DNA of 64,000 nt from Chitinophaga rhizosphaerae (GTDB lineage: Bacteria; Bacteroidota; Bacteroidia; Chitinophagales; Chitinophagaceae), in NCBI RefSeq assembly GCF_003958645.1, contig NZ_RXLO01000001.1, positions 372,001 through 436,000 of the forward strand, written 5' to 3'. The notes beneath the pieces were generated by a model, which was not told where the DNA came from, did no database searches, and saw only the letters and a program-made list of their open reading frames with translations. Positions within the stretch are counted from its first letter, which is position 1; each line of letters opens with the position of its first letter. The position numbers were made by a program, and so were the translations under genes. This document shows, piece by piece, positions 41,048-49,360 of the stretch.

Positions 41048-43543
41048 ATGATGAAAATTGTACTCCCGTTTCTCCTCCTCCTGTTTGTACTGCCCGCCTC
41101 CGGCGCCCAGATCCGCGGTGTTGTCACCAATCGCCAGGGCGAACCGCTCCCTTTCGCCACCGTCATGATCAAAGGCACTACCCTCGGCACCACTACCAAT
41201 GCCATGGGCGCTTATGTGCTGGACGTGCCGTCCGGCAGCCATGTCATCGTTTGCCAATATATGGGGTACAAGAAGGAAGAGAAACGCCTGGAAGTGGGAA
41301 GCGGGCCCCGGGAGCTGAATTTCTCGCTGGAACCGGTAAGCCTCCAGATGAAGGAAGTAGTCGTAAAATCGGGCGGGGAAGACCCTGCATATGCCATCAT
41401 CCGGCAAGCCATCAAAAAAAGGCCGTATTACCTCTCCCAGGTGAAAAACTTTACCTGCGAATCCTATATCAAAATGCTCGCCCGGATGCGGAACATGCCC
41501 AAACGGTTCTTCGGCACGAAAGTGGACCCGGCCGATATTGGCGTAGACTCCACCGGCAAAGGGATCGTGGCGCTCACCGAATCGCTCACCAAAATCGCCT
41601 GGCAGGCCCCCGATATGAAGCTCGAAGTGATCTCCAGCAGGTCCAGCGGCGGCGGGCTCGGGTTCGACATCCCCACCATCATCAATTTCTACAAAAACAA
41701 CGTGGAAGCCATGCAGACCCAGGTGGGCCCCCGGGGATTCATTTCCCCGATTTCCGACAACGCGCTGTTTTATTATAAATACAGGTTGGAAGGGACTTTC
41801 GTGGACGATGGCAAACTGGTCAACAAAATCCTCGTCATCCCGCGGCGCAAATACGAACCGCTTTTCGCCGGGCATATTTACATCACGGAAAACGACTGGC
41901 GCATCCATAGCACCGACCTCATGCTCACCAAAGAGTACCAGCTTGAGCTGATAGACACCCTCGTGATCCGGCAAACCCATGTGCCCGTATCACCCGATGT
42001 CTGGCGAACGAAAGACCAGGTCGTGTACCTCGCCGCGAAACTTTTCGGGTTCGACATAACCGCCAATTCCGTGAACGTATATTCCAAATACGACCTCAAC
42101 CCGGTATTCCCGAAAGGTTACTTCAACAAAGTGATCATGAAATACGACAAGAACGCGGAATGGCGGGATAAGCCGTATTGGGATAGCGTGCGCCCGCTGC
42201 CGCTGGAAGCGGATGAACAGCGCGATTTCCATGTGAAAGACAGTACCGCCCGCGCCCGCCGCGATTCCGCGAAAAGCCGCATGCAGCTGGATTCCCTCCG
42301 CGCCAAACCCCAACCCGTGAAAGTGATGGACGTGGTATGGGGAGGGGTGAACCATCGCTGGTGGTTCCAGGGAGACACTTCGGTACAGTCGCATGCCCTG
42401 CACATTCCCGGCCTGCTGAAAGGCGTGAGTTACAACACGGTGGAAGGCGTGGCTTTGCAAATCAATCCCGGTGTCACGTTCTCATTGCCGAACCGGCGAT
42501 ACCTGACCTGGCTGTCCAACATCCGATACGGATTCTCCAACACGCACCTGCAAGCCAGTACGGGGCTCACGCTCACGAGGGTGCCCGACGGCGGCATCGG
42601 GGCAAGAAATACCTGGTCGGCCGGCGGCGGGAAACGCATCGCCCAATTCAACCGCGCCAACCCGATCGGGCCGGTGATGAATTCGCTCTACACTTTGTTG
42701 CTGAGCGAGAATTACATGAAATTGTACGAAAGCCGCTTCGCAACGTTGGGTTTCAGCAGGGTATACGAAAGTTCGCTCGCATTCAGCGTGAGCGCGCTGT
42801 ACGAAAACCGTAACGCCGTGGAGAACACAACTGATTTTACGCTCTTCAACCGCGACCCGAAATCCTTCACGCCCAACCATCCTGAAGACCTGTCCGCCAT
42901 TCCGTTCGGCAGCGAACAGGTGCTCACGGTCGGCGGCAACGTCAGCTTTCAACCCGGACAAAAATACATCGAATACCCGCGGGGCAGACGGGCCATCGGC
43001 TCCAAATACCCGACGCTGTCTGCCGGCTACCGTAAAGGATTCATCGATGCGAATTTCGATAAATGGAACTTCGACGTGAAAGATGAAATGAATTTCAAGC
43101 TGTTGGGAGAACTGAAATACCATGTGGGTTTAGGCGGCTTCCTCAACTCCCGATCCGTTTCCATCCCCGACATGCAGCATTTCAACGGCAACCAGACCTT
43201 CCTCAACATCCGCTACCTCAGCAGCTTCCAGCTGGCGGGGTATTACGAATACAGCACCACGGCCGATTTTTTCGCCACGGCCAACGTGGAGCATCATTTC
43301 AACGGGCTGCTGACCAACCGCATCCCGCTGTTCAACCGGTTGAAGTGGCACCTGGTGGCGGGGAGCAATGCGTTTTACGTGAACAAAAACAATAATTACG
43401 TGGAGGTTTTCGCAGGATTGGAGAATATCTTTAAAGTGCTGCGGGTAGATGTGGTGGCCGGGTACCAAAGTCAAACGGACACGCGGATCGGCGTTAGGCT
43501 TGGGTTTGGAGGGATTTTAGGCGGAGCGTTCAAGGTAGAATAG
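41048..43543 (+). CDS. DUF5686 outer-membrane protein with carboxypeptidase-like N-terminal domain
   Basis: 831 residues. A signal peptide (about 1-20, ending ASGAQ) is followed by a CarboxypepD_reg-like domain (IRGVVTNRQGEPLPFATVMI, residues about 22-100). The rest matches DUF5686: EDPAYAIIRQAIKKRPYYLSQ, FTCESYIKMLARM, and later a barrel-like region ending VRLGFGGILGGAFKVE. Such proteins are predicted outer-membrane beta-barrels of unknown function, common in Bacteroidota. The first or second ATG could be the start. Confidence 0.8.
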   Translation: MMKIVLPFLLLLFVLPASGAQIRGVVTNRQGEPLPFATVMIKGTTLGTTTNAMGAYVLDVPSGSHVIVCQYMGYKKEEKRLEVGSGPRELNFSLEPVSLQMKEVVVKSGGEDPAYAIIRQAIKKRPYYLSQVKNFTCESYIKMLARMRNMPKRFFGTKVDPADIGVDSTGKGIVALTESLTKIAWQAPDMKLEVISSRSSGGGLGFDIPTIINFYKNNVEAMQTQVGPRGFISPISDNALFYYKYRLEGTFVDDGKLVNKILVIPRRKYEPLFAGHIYITENDWRIHSTDLMLTKEYQLELIDTLVIRQTHVPVSPDVWRTKDQVVYLAAKLFGFDITANSVNVYSKYDLNPVFPKGYFNKVIMKYDKNAEWRDKPYWDSVRPLPLEADEQRDFHVKDSTARARRDSAKSRMQLDSLRAKPQPVKVMDVVWGGVNHRWWFQGDTSVQSHALHIPGLLKGVSYNTVEGVALQINPGVTFSLPNRRYLTWLSNIRYGFSNTHLQASTGLTLTRVPDGGIGARNTWSAGGGKRIAQFNRANPIGPVMNSLYTLLLSENYMKLYESRFATLGFSRVYESSLAFSVSALYENRNAVENTTDFTLFNRDPKSFTPNHPEDLSAIPFGSEQVLTVGGNVSFQPGQKYIEYPRGRRAIGSKYPTLSAGYRKGFIDANFDKWNFDVKDEMNFKLLGELKYHVGLGGFLNSRSVSIPDMQHFNGNQTFLNIRYLSSFQLAGYYEYSTTADFFATANVEHHFNGLLTNRIPLFNRLKWHLVAGSNAFYVNKNNNYVEVFAGLENIFKVLRVDVVAGYQSQTDTRIGVRLGFGGILGGAFKVE

Positions 43544-43563
43544 CAACGGTTTGTATAAAGACG

Positions 43564-43597
43564 AAGGCTGTCTGCCCGAAAACCGGGAGACAGCCTT
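43564..43597 (+). terminator. Terminator after the DUF5686 gene
   Basis: Stem AAGGCTGTCT/AGACAGCCTT (43564-43573, 43588-43597), with an inner CCCG/CGGG, followed by TTCCTTTTTT. It lies 20 bases after the DUF5686 stop. Confidence 0.8.
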
Positions 43598-44090
43598 TTC
43601 CTTTTTTAGCTTGCCAAAGGATATCGTTGGGAAGCGGTTAAGCGCGGGCGCGGAGTGTTTTCCGCCGGCCGTTGCCTGCCGCTTTTTTAAGTTTTACTTC
43701 GCTATGTGCATGATATGCTCCAATGCGATAAAGACAAAACAAAACAATGGCGCTGATGAGGTAAATTGCATAAATACTCATATAGGTTACTGTTTAGGGT
43801 TAAGAAAATCGGGGCAGCACACGGACCATTCTCACATTCATATTCCCCTTTTTCCAAAAGCGTGCCATAATTTAACCCGAATATCCTGTCATATGTTCGA
43901 TACGAATTCATTATTTGATGAATGTGATATGAAACACAGCCAATTGCTGCCTCATCCCCGGCCGGCGAAAAAAATTTCCGTACCTTTGCGCCGGTTGCAA
44001 CCTGTCAGGTAAACCAGCACAAAGCTTCCGATTGATAATCAATTATTTAAAGAATTTTGTTCGACCGGCGTTCGTCCTTAAAATTCTCAT
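43598..44090. other. Gene-free gap of about 490 bases before trhO
   Basis: The longest frame (43702-43911, minus) has a cysteine-rich, unstructured translation and no upstream signals, so I do not call it. The gap is AT-richer than its flanks. A TACCTTTG box (43981-43988, plus) matches the -7 consensus 103 bases before trhO and is the only candidate promoter; no TTTG lies 19 bases in front. A small RNA or leader is possible but no conserved structure is visible. Confidence 0.4.
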
Positions 44091-45131
44091 ATGGCACTAC
44101 ACAACAGAGTTTCAGCCACCGAGTTAAAACAACGGCTGGCCGCGGAAACCTTCCGCCGCGTTACGGTATCGTTTTACCAGTACGCCAAAATTTCCGATCC
44201 GCAGATTTTCAGGGATGATTTGTACCTGGCCCTCAACCAACTGGGCGTGTTTGGCCGTATTTACGTGGCCAGCGAAGGCATCAATGCGCAGATCAGCATC
44301 CCCGAGCACAATTACGAAGCATTCCGCGATCATTTGTATTCCATCCCATTCCTCAACGGCATCCGTCTCAACATCGCGGTAGACGATAACGGGAAATCTT
44401 TCTGGGTATTGAAGATCAAGGTGCGGGAAAAGATCGTGGCAGACGGGATCGACGATCCCACGTTCGATATGGATAACCGCGGCAAGTACCTCGACGCCCG
44501 CGCGTTCAACGAACTGTCCGACGACCCCGATACCGTGATCATCGACATGCGCAACCATTACGAATTCGAAGTAGGGCATTTCGACAAGGCGCTCGAAGTG
44601 CCGTCAGACACTTTCCGCGAACAGCTTCCCATGGCCGTGGATATGATGAAAGACAACAAAGACCGGAACATCATCATGTACTGCACCGGCGGCATCCGCT
44701 GCGAAAAAGCCTCCGCTTACATGCTCCACCACGGCTTCAGCAACGTTTTCCACCTCGAAGGCGGCATCATTGAATATGCCAACAAAGCCCGCGAACTGGG
44801 GCTGCCGAATAAATTCCGGGGCAAGAACTTCGTGTTCGACGACCGCCTCGGCGAGCGCATCTCCGACGAGATCATCTCCCAATGCCACCAGTGCGGCGAA
44901 CCTTGCGACGAGCACATCAACTGCGCCAACGAAGGCTGCCACCTGTTATTCATCCAGTGCGAAAAATGCGCGGAAAAATATAGCAAGTGCTGCAGCGACG
45001 CCTGCGCCGAAGTGATCGCCCTGCCGGAAGAGCAGCAGGCGGAAATGCGCAAGGGGATCGACAAAGGCCTCATGCTTTTCAACAAGCGCAGGAAACGGCG
45101 CCTGCCGTCCGCCGGGGATTCAACGCTTTAG
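44091..45131 (+). CDS. trhO: tRNA uridine(34) hydroxylase TrhO (rhodanese family)
   Basis: 346 residues. The N-terminal ferredoxin-like part includes [19 protein letters not shown], and the rhodanese domain has the active-site C198 in [15 protein letters not shown], with C204 two residues after the glycines. The C-terminus has clustered Cys ([26 protein letters not shown]), as in YceA/TrhO proteins. In E. coli and relatives TrhO makes 5-hydroxyuridine at wobble position 34 using oxygen. The gene's 3' end overlaps the LytTR regulator by 12 bases in convergent orientation. Confidence 0.9.
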   Translation: MALHNRVSATELKQRLAAETFRRVTVSFYQYAKISDPQIFRDDLYLALNQLGVFGRIYVASEGINAQISIPEHNYEAFRDHLYSIPFLNGIRLNIAVDDNGKSFWVLKIKVREKIVADGIDDPTFDMDNRGKYLDARAFNELSDDPDTVIIDMRNHYEFEVGHFDKALEVPSDTFREQLPMAVDMMKDNKDRNIIMYCTGGIRCEKASAYMLHHGFSNVFHLEGGIIEYANKARELGLPNKFRGKNFVFDDRLGERISDEIISQCHQCGEPCDEHINCANEGCHLLFIQCEKCAEKYSKCCSDACAEVIALPEEQQAEMRKGIDKGLMLFNKRRKRRLPSAGDSTL

Positions 45132-45812
45132 ATAGCGGTCCTGCAGGATTTTTTCCATGACTTCGTCGCGCAGCGCGCGGCTCACGGGCACTTCGTGCGC
45201 GCCCACTGAAATCGTATTCCCTTCGATGCTGTCGATTTTCGCGGCGGCTACGATGTAGGACTTATGCACCTTGATGAACTGCTCCGCCGGCAGGTATTCT
45301 TCCACTGCTTTAAACGTGAGGTAAGTGATGTATTTCCGTTGCGCGGTATGCACGGCGATATAGTTTTGCAGCGCTTCCACGACGAGCACGTCCGCCAAAC
45401 GGATCTTCTCGATACGGTGCTCGCACTTGATATAGAAATGGTCGGTCGACTCCGCTTTCAATTGCGCTTTAGCTTTGTTCGCAGCTTTAAGGAAACGTTC
45501 GAAGGAAACCGGTTTCAGGAGATAATCGAGCACATCCAGTTCAAATCCTTCCAGCGCATGATCGGGATAGGCGGTGGTGATGACGGTAAGGGGTTTTTGT
45601 GGCAGGGTGCGCAGGAATTCCAGTCCGCTGAGCCGCGGCAGGCGAATATCGAGGAAGAGGAGATCGACGGGCCGGCGATGGAGGAAATCCGCCGCTTCGG
45701 GCGCGCTGCCGCATTCTCCGGCCCATTCCAGGAAACTGACGTCGGCGATGTATTCGCGGAGGCCCTGTCGCGCCAGGGGTTCGTCGTCCACGACGAGGCA
45801 TTGTAATTTCAT
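45120..45812 (-). CDS. LytTR-family response regulator
   Basis: 230 residues: a receiver domain with phosphoacceptor D55 ([13 protein letters not shown]) and acidic pair VVDDE, then a LytTR DNA-binding domain (about 130-230) with [21 protein letters not shown]. Such pairs are common in Bacteroidota. The start overlaps the histidine kinase stop by four bases. Targets are unknown; the neighbouring beta-helix/TonB operon is a candidate by position only. Confidence 0.92.
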   Translation of the reverse strand: MKLQCLVVDDEPLARQGLREYIADVSFLEWAGECGSAPEAADFLHRRPVDLLFLDIRLPRLSGLEFLRTLPQKPLTVITTAYPDHALEGFELDVLDYLLKPVSFERFLKAANKAKAQLKAESTDHFYIKCEHRIEKIRLADVLVVEALQNYIAVHTAQRKYITYLTFKAVEEYLPAEQFIKVHKSYIVAAAKIDSIEGNTISVGAHEVPVSRALRDEVMEKILQDRYLKR

Positions 45813-46831
45813 ACCTGCAAGGTTAAGGTGACCGCAAAATGCTGTGCGCCCGGCACGATGCGGAGCGCATGTTTCCCGTTATACAAAAGTTCCAGCCGCC
45901 GTTTCACGTTACTGAGGCCTATGCCGCCCGGAGCGCCCTGCGGCTGCGGTTCACAGGTATTTTCCACCGTGAACGTGAACCGTCCGTTTTCCCTTTCCAT
46001 CTGAATATGAACCGAATTCGCAGCGCGATGGGAAATGTGCTTGAAGGCGTTTTCCACGAAAGGCATGAGCAGCAGCGGGGCGATGTCGAAATCCTTCACC
46101 CCGCCGCCTTTCTCGAAACGGATCTCGTACTGCGCGCCGTGGCGGAGCCTTTGCAGCGCGAGGTAATTCTCCACGCAGGAAATCTCTTTCGCAATGTCGA
46201 TCTTTTCGGTATTGCATTCGTACAGCTGGTAACGGAGCAGATCGGAAAACCGGAGCAGCGTTTCCCGCGCCAGCGTATTTTCCTTATGAATGAGAAAATA
46301 GATCGTGTTGAGGGAATTGAAAAGCGAGTGCGGGTTGATCTGGGAACGGAGGAACTGCAATTCCTGTTCGGCCCCTGCGCGCAGGGCGCTCTGCAACCGG
46401 TGAACGGTCCGGATCTGATCGATGTAAAACTTGATGCCCGCCGCTGCGCCCACCATGAAAAACAGGGGGATGTACACATCGTACAACTGGCTGTTCAAAC
46501 TGGCATTCGGCCAATGCGTGATCGTGGACGCATAAGGCAGCAGGATCATGTTCAGCACCCTGATCACCGCAAATCCCGTAACGGCCACCAACGCAGTGAA
46601 CCCCGCGGCAAAGGCCACGTAGCGCTTCGTATAGAGGAGCTTGGGGATCAGCACGTAGTTGGTAAAATACACCGCGCCTGCCAGCGACAGCACCTTGAGC
46701 AGCCCGGCGAGAATGGTAGGCGTAAGGTCGGGGTAATCGTCTATCCGCAATGTGATCCACACCACAAAGAACGCGGCCCAGAAAAATACATGATGCAGCC
46801 GCAGCCGGGTGATTGTTTTCAGGATATCCAT
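45809..46831 (-). CDS. LytS-type sensor histidine kinase
   Basis: 340 residues from the ATG at 46831 (MDILKTITRLRLHHVFFWAA); an in-frame ATG at 46894 is less plausible. Four membrane segments lead into a His_kinase domain with LRSQINPHSLFNSLNTIYFL, in which the usual NPHFLFN is NPHSLFN, and a C-terminal ATPase with LLLMPFVENAFKHI and GGIGLSNVKRRLELLY. It forms a two-component pair with the LytTR regulator (4-base overlap). The Phe-to-Ser change next to the phosphorylated His is unusual but the His is present. Confidence 0.9.
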   Translation of the reverse strand: MDILKTITRLRLHHVFFWAAFFVVWITLRIDDYPDLTPTILAGLLKVLSLAGAVYFTNYVLIPKLLYTKRYVAFAAGFTALVAVTGFAVIRVLNMILLPYASTITHWPNASLNSQLYDVYIPLFFMVGAAAGIKFYIDQIRTVHRLQSALRAGAEQELQFLRSQINPHSLFNSLNTIYFLIHKENTLARETLLRFSDLLRYQLYECNTEKIDIAKEISCVENYLALQRLRHGAQYEIRFEKGGGVKDFDIAPLLLMPFVENAFKHISHRAANSVHIQMERENGRFTFTVENTCEPQPQGAPGGIGLSNVKRRLELLYNGKHALRIVPGAQHFAVTLTLQV

Positions 46832-46926
46832 ATCGCCGTTAATATAAATGTACGCAATTTGACGGGGATCGGAATTACACGAAATGCGCAACAAGCCGGA
46901 CGAATTGCATCATTCCCAATGGAAAA

Positions 46927-46950
46927 GGCGGCCCCCTGTCAAGGGCCGCC
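46927..46950 (-). terminator. Terminator after the lipoprotein operon
   Basis: Stem GGCGGCCC/GGGCCGCC (46927-46934, 46943-46950). On the minus strand it is followed by TTTTCC. It lies 33 bases beyond the lipoprotein stop and closes the S41-to-lipoprotein operon. Confidence 0.7.
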
Positions 46951-46982
46951 ATGTCTGGAATTGGTCATCCAGGGGCAGGGTT

Positions 46983-47825
46983 TTACCAGGTAGTCTGGAA
47001 CAAAGGCTGGTCGTGGTACTTATCCCTTCTGGGAACAGGATCTTCCGGTCCGCCCATCTTCAGAATGGATGTAATGAATTTGTATACCGGCAGCCCGTCG
47101 GCCGTCGGAGGCCGGTTGGCATAGATGGATTCGCTGTAGCCCTTCGTCCGCGTAAACGGGGAGGGGAAGATGACGATATCCTGTATAACGGCGTCGTTAG
47201 ACGGATCGATCAGTTTAAACAGGTAAGTGGTGTTCCGGCCATACACGGTCATGGGCAGCTCCAGGTAAGCGGAGAATTCTCCACGCTTCAGGCGCAGTTC
47301 GCCGAACGGCGTCTCTTCCGTCGCGAAGGGGCGCACGCCCAGGTTCACGCGGTAAAAGACCATCTTCAGTTCATCAGGTAATTGGGTATCGTAATAGTAA
47401 TACCGGATCTTTCCGTCGGAAGGCAGGGAAGGGTCGGCCTCCGTTCCGGAGCTGGCGCCCTGGTAAATACGGGGTTTGTCTTCCGGGCCGATCGCCAGCA
47501 ACTGGTAGCTCGTTTTTCCGTTTACCATCACAGAAGTGTCGAGCACCGTACTGTCTGTACCGGTCACTTTCAGCACCAGGCGCTTCAGGCCCTGGCTGGG
47601 GCCCGGGATGAGCTTGCTGGCGAAATTCTGTCCCTGGTTGAACAGCAGGCTGTCGGTAACCACCGTTCCATCCACGATCACCTGGAAAGCGGTTTCGGCG
47701 TGCGGGGTAAAGAACCAGGACAGCGTCAGCTGGTAGAACTCGGGCTGCGGCACCGTCTCGCCGTCTTTTTGACAAGCGGCCAGGCACAGGAAAGGCAGCA
47801 GCAGGAAAAGGATGTATTTTTTCAT
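46983..47825 (-). CDS. Lipoprotein of the TonB-receptor operon
   Basis: 280 residues from the ATG at 47825 (MKKYILFLLLPFLCLAAC); an in-frame ATG at 47891 adds basic residues before the signal. The lipobox is LAAC with Cys 18, followed by QKDGETV. A Q/K-acidic sequence right after the Cys resembles lipoprotein export signals reported in Bacteroidota, so surface display is possible. The rest is beta-rich (FYQLTLSWFFTPHAETAFQVI, GLKRLVLKVTGTDSTVLD, MVFYRVNLGVRPF). I do not recognise a family. It may bind the substrate of the operon's receptor. Confidence 0.65.
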   Translation of the reverse strand: MKKYILFLLLPFLCLAACQKDGETVPQPEFYQLTLSWFFTPHAETAFQVIVDGTVVTDSLLFNQGQNFASKLIPGPSQGLKRLVLKVTGTDSTVLDTSVMVNGKTSYQLLAIGPEDKPRIYQGASSGTEADPSLPSDGKIRYYYYDTQLPDELKMVFYRVNLGVRPFATEETPFGELRLKRGEFSAYLELPMTVYGRNTTYLFKLIDPSNDAVIQDIVIFPSPFTRTKGYSESIYANRPPTADGLPVYKFITSILKMGGPEDPVPRRDKYHDQPLFQTTW

Positions 47826-47849
47826 GTGTCGTATTGTCGGAATGGAAAA

Positions 47850-47877
47850 GAAAGGGCGGACGTGCATCCGCCCTTTC
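47850..47877 (-). terminator. Strong hairpin between the two lipoprotein genes
   Basis: GAAAGGGCGGA/TCCGCCCTTTC (47850-47860, 47867-47877), a perfect 11-bp stem with a 6-base loop, followed on the minus strand by CTTTTCC. It sits inside an apparent operon, so it may reduce expression of the last gene or protect the upstream mRNA end. Confidence 0.55.
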
Positions 47878-47903
47878 CGGTTATTCATCATGCGGATGAT
47901 TTT

Positions 47904-49304
47904 TTAGAAACGGATCCAGGAATCTCCCAGCCAGTAATTACCGGAAGCATCCAGGGCGCCGCCTTTATACGTGGTGGAATTGTACGCGAAGCCGCAGTTC
48001 AGGGGCGACAGGCCACAGAAGTTCGTACCGTTGCTCGTGGGTGCACCAGCAGGCGCCAGCGAAGCCGTCAGGGCATCGAAGTACTCGGCGAAAATGGCCG
48101 GGAACGCGTCTGTCAGGTTCAGGCCGGCTACGGTATTGCTCGTAGTGGAAGCATGCGGCGTGAAAGTAGCGAACGCTGTTACGCAGGCCTGTACGGCGTT
48201 GTTGAAGAAGTAGCTGGAATCGGTACGGGTGCCGCACAGCACGCTGTTGTTGTAAGAGTTGATCGTCGGGGTAGATTCCAGGCGAACAGCGGTGGGGTAA
48301 CCGTAAATGATGGAGTTGCGCATCGCAAACAGCGAGTTGTTGCGGAAACGTGCGCCGTTCAGCAGCTGGTTGGCGCTGGTAACGGTGCAGTTCGGCGCGC
48401 CTACGATGGTCATGTTGCTGATAACCGGACGGCTGTAGCAGCTGGAAACCTGGCCGCCGTCTGATTCGATACCGTTGGAGTTGTTGGCGGCATACTCTAC
48501 GGAAGGCTTGATCACGGAAACGATAAACTGGAGATTGCCTTTGTAACCGAAATCGAAATCGAACTGATCGTCGTTGTTGGCCAGAGACAGCAGGTATTTG
48601 CCGTTCACGTTGCCACCGAAGATCTCGAATCCGTCGTCGGCGCCATACATCACTTCTACGTGATCGAGAGTTGTGCCGCAACCTACGCCGCCCAAAGTAA
48701 GGCCGTTCAGCTCGTTACCTTCCTGGATAACGGCGCCGGCATATTCGATGCGGATGTAAGACAGGGTGCCGGAGTTGTCGCTGGCGATGTTACCGCCATA
48801 GGTATAATCGATACCGGCGGGAACGATCACGGGATTGATCCCTTCGATCTGGGCAGTTCCGGTGGTAGTGCACACCAGCGCGTCGCCCAATACCACTACA
48901 CCACCCCAGTCGCCGGGCGCTTTGGTGGTTTCGTTGGAAGTGAACACGATGGGGCAATCTGCCGTACCGGCGGCGTTGATCGTAGCACCACGGGTAACGA
49001 TGAGCGCGGAAGCGTCGCTGGCGGTCGATTTCTTCACGCCTTTAATGACAGTGCCGGGCTGAATGGTGAGGGTACCATTCTTCACCCAGGTTTTGCCGTC
49101 CAGGATGTAGCAGGTATCGGCGTACAGGGTACGGTTGCCGCTGATAACATCGGGGAGGTCTTTGGGAGCGGTTTGACAGGGTTCGCAAACGGCAGCGGCG
49201 GTTCCGGCGAGCAGGGAACGGTCGTCCTGCGGCTTTTGACCGTCTTTTTTACATGCAGCAAACGCAGTAGCTGCCAGGGCCATCAATAAATAGTGCTTTT
49301 TCAT
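47904..49304 (-). CDS. Beta-helix lipoprotein
   Basis: 466 residues. The signal MKKHYLLMALAATAFAAC has its lipobox Cys at 18, followed by KKDG. The body is a right-handed beta-helix with regular short strands: TLTIQPGTVIKGVKKS, ALIVTRGATINAAGTADCPIVF, WGGVVVLGDALVCTT, LSYIRIEYAGAVI. It ends with small-residue-rich strands and no type IX sorting domain. Such proteins are often misannotated as multidrug transporter in Bacteroidota. It follows the TonB receptor by 56 bases and may present or process its substrate. Confidence 0.75.
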   Translation of the reverse strand: MKKHYLLMALAATAFAACKKDGQKPQDDRSLLAGTAAAVCEPCQTAPKDLPDVISGNRTLYADTCYILDGKTWVKNGTLTIQPGTVIKGVKKSTASDASALIVTRGATINAAGTADCPIVFTSNETTKAPGDWGGVVVLGDALVCTTTGTAQIEGINPVIVPAGIDYTYGGNIASDNSGTLSYIRIEYAGAVIQEGNELNGLTLGGVGCGTTLDHVEVMYGADDGFEIFGGNVNGKYLLSLANNDDQFDFDFGYKGNLQFIVSVIKPSVEYAANNSNGIESDGGQVSSCYSRPVISNMTIVGAPNCTVTSANQLLNGARFRNNSLFAMRNSIIYGYPTAVRLESTPTINSYNNSVLCGTRTDSSYFFNNAVQACVTAFATFTPHASTTSNTVAGLNLTDAFPAIFAEYFDALTASLAPAGAPTSNGTNFCGLSPLNCGFAYNSTTYKGGALDASGNYWLGDSWIRF

Positions 49305-49360
49305 GGTGCAATTTTGTTGTCGTTAACTTGTCGGGTTTATCATGATGAATAACTGCGAAA

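Noticed and set aside
43702..43911. A 69-codon minus-strand frame in the gap before trhO
   Set aside because: No signal, family resemblance or coupling to a neighbour; composition looks random.
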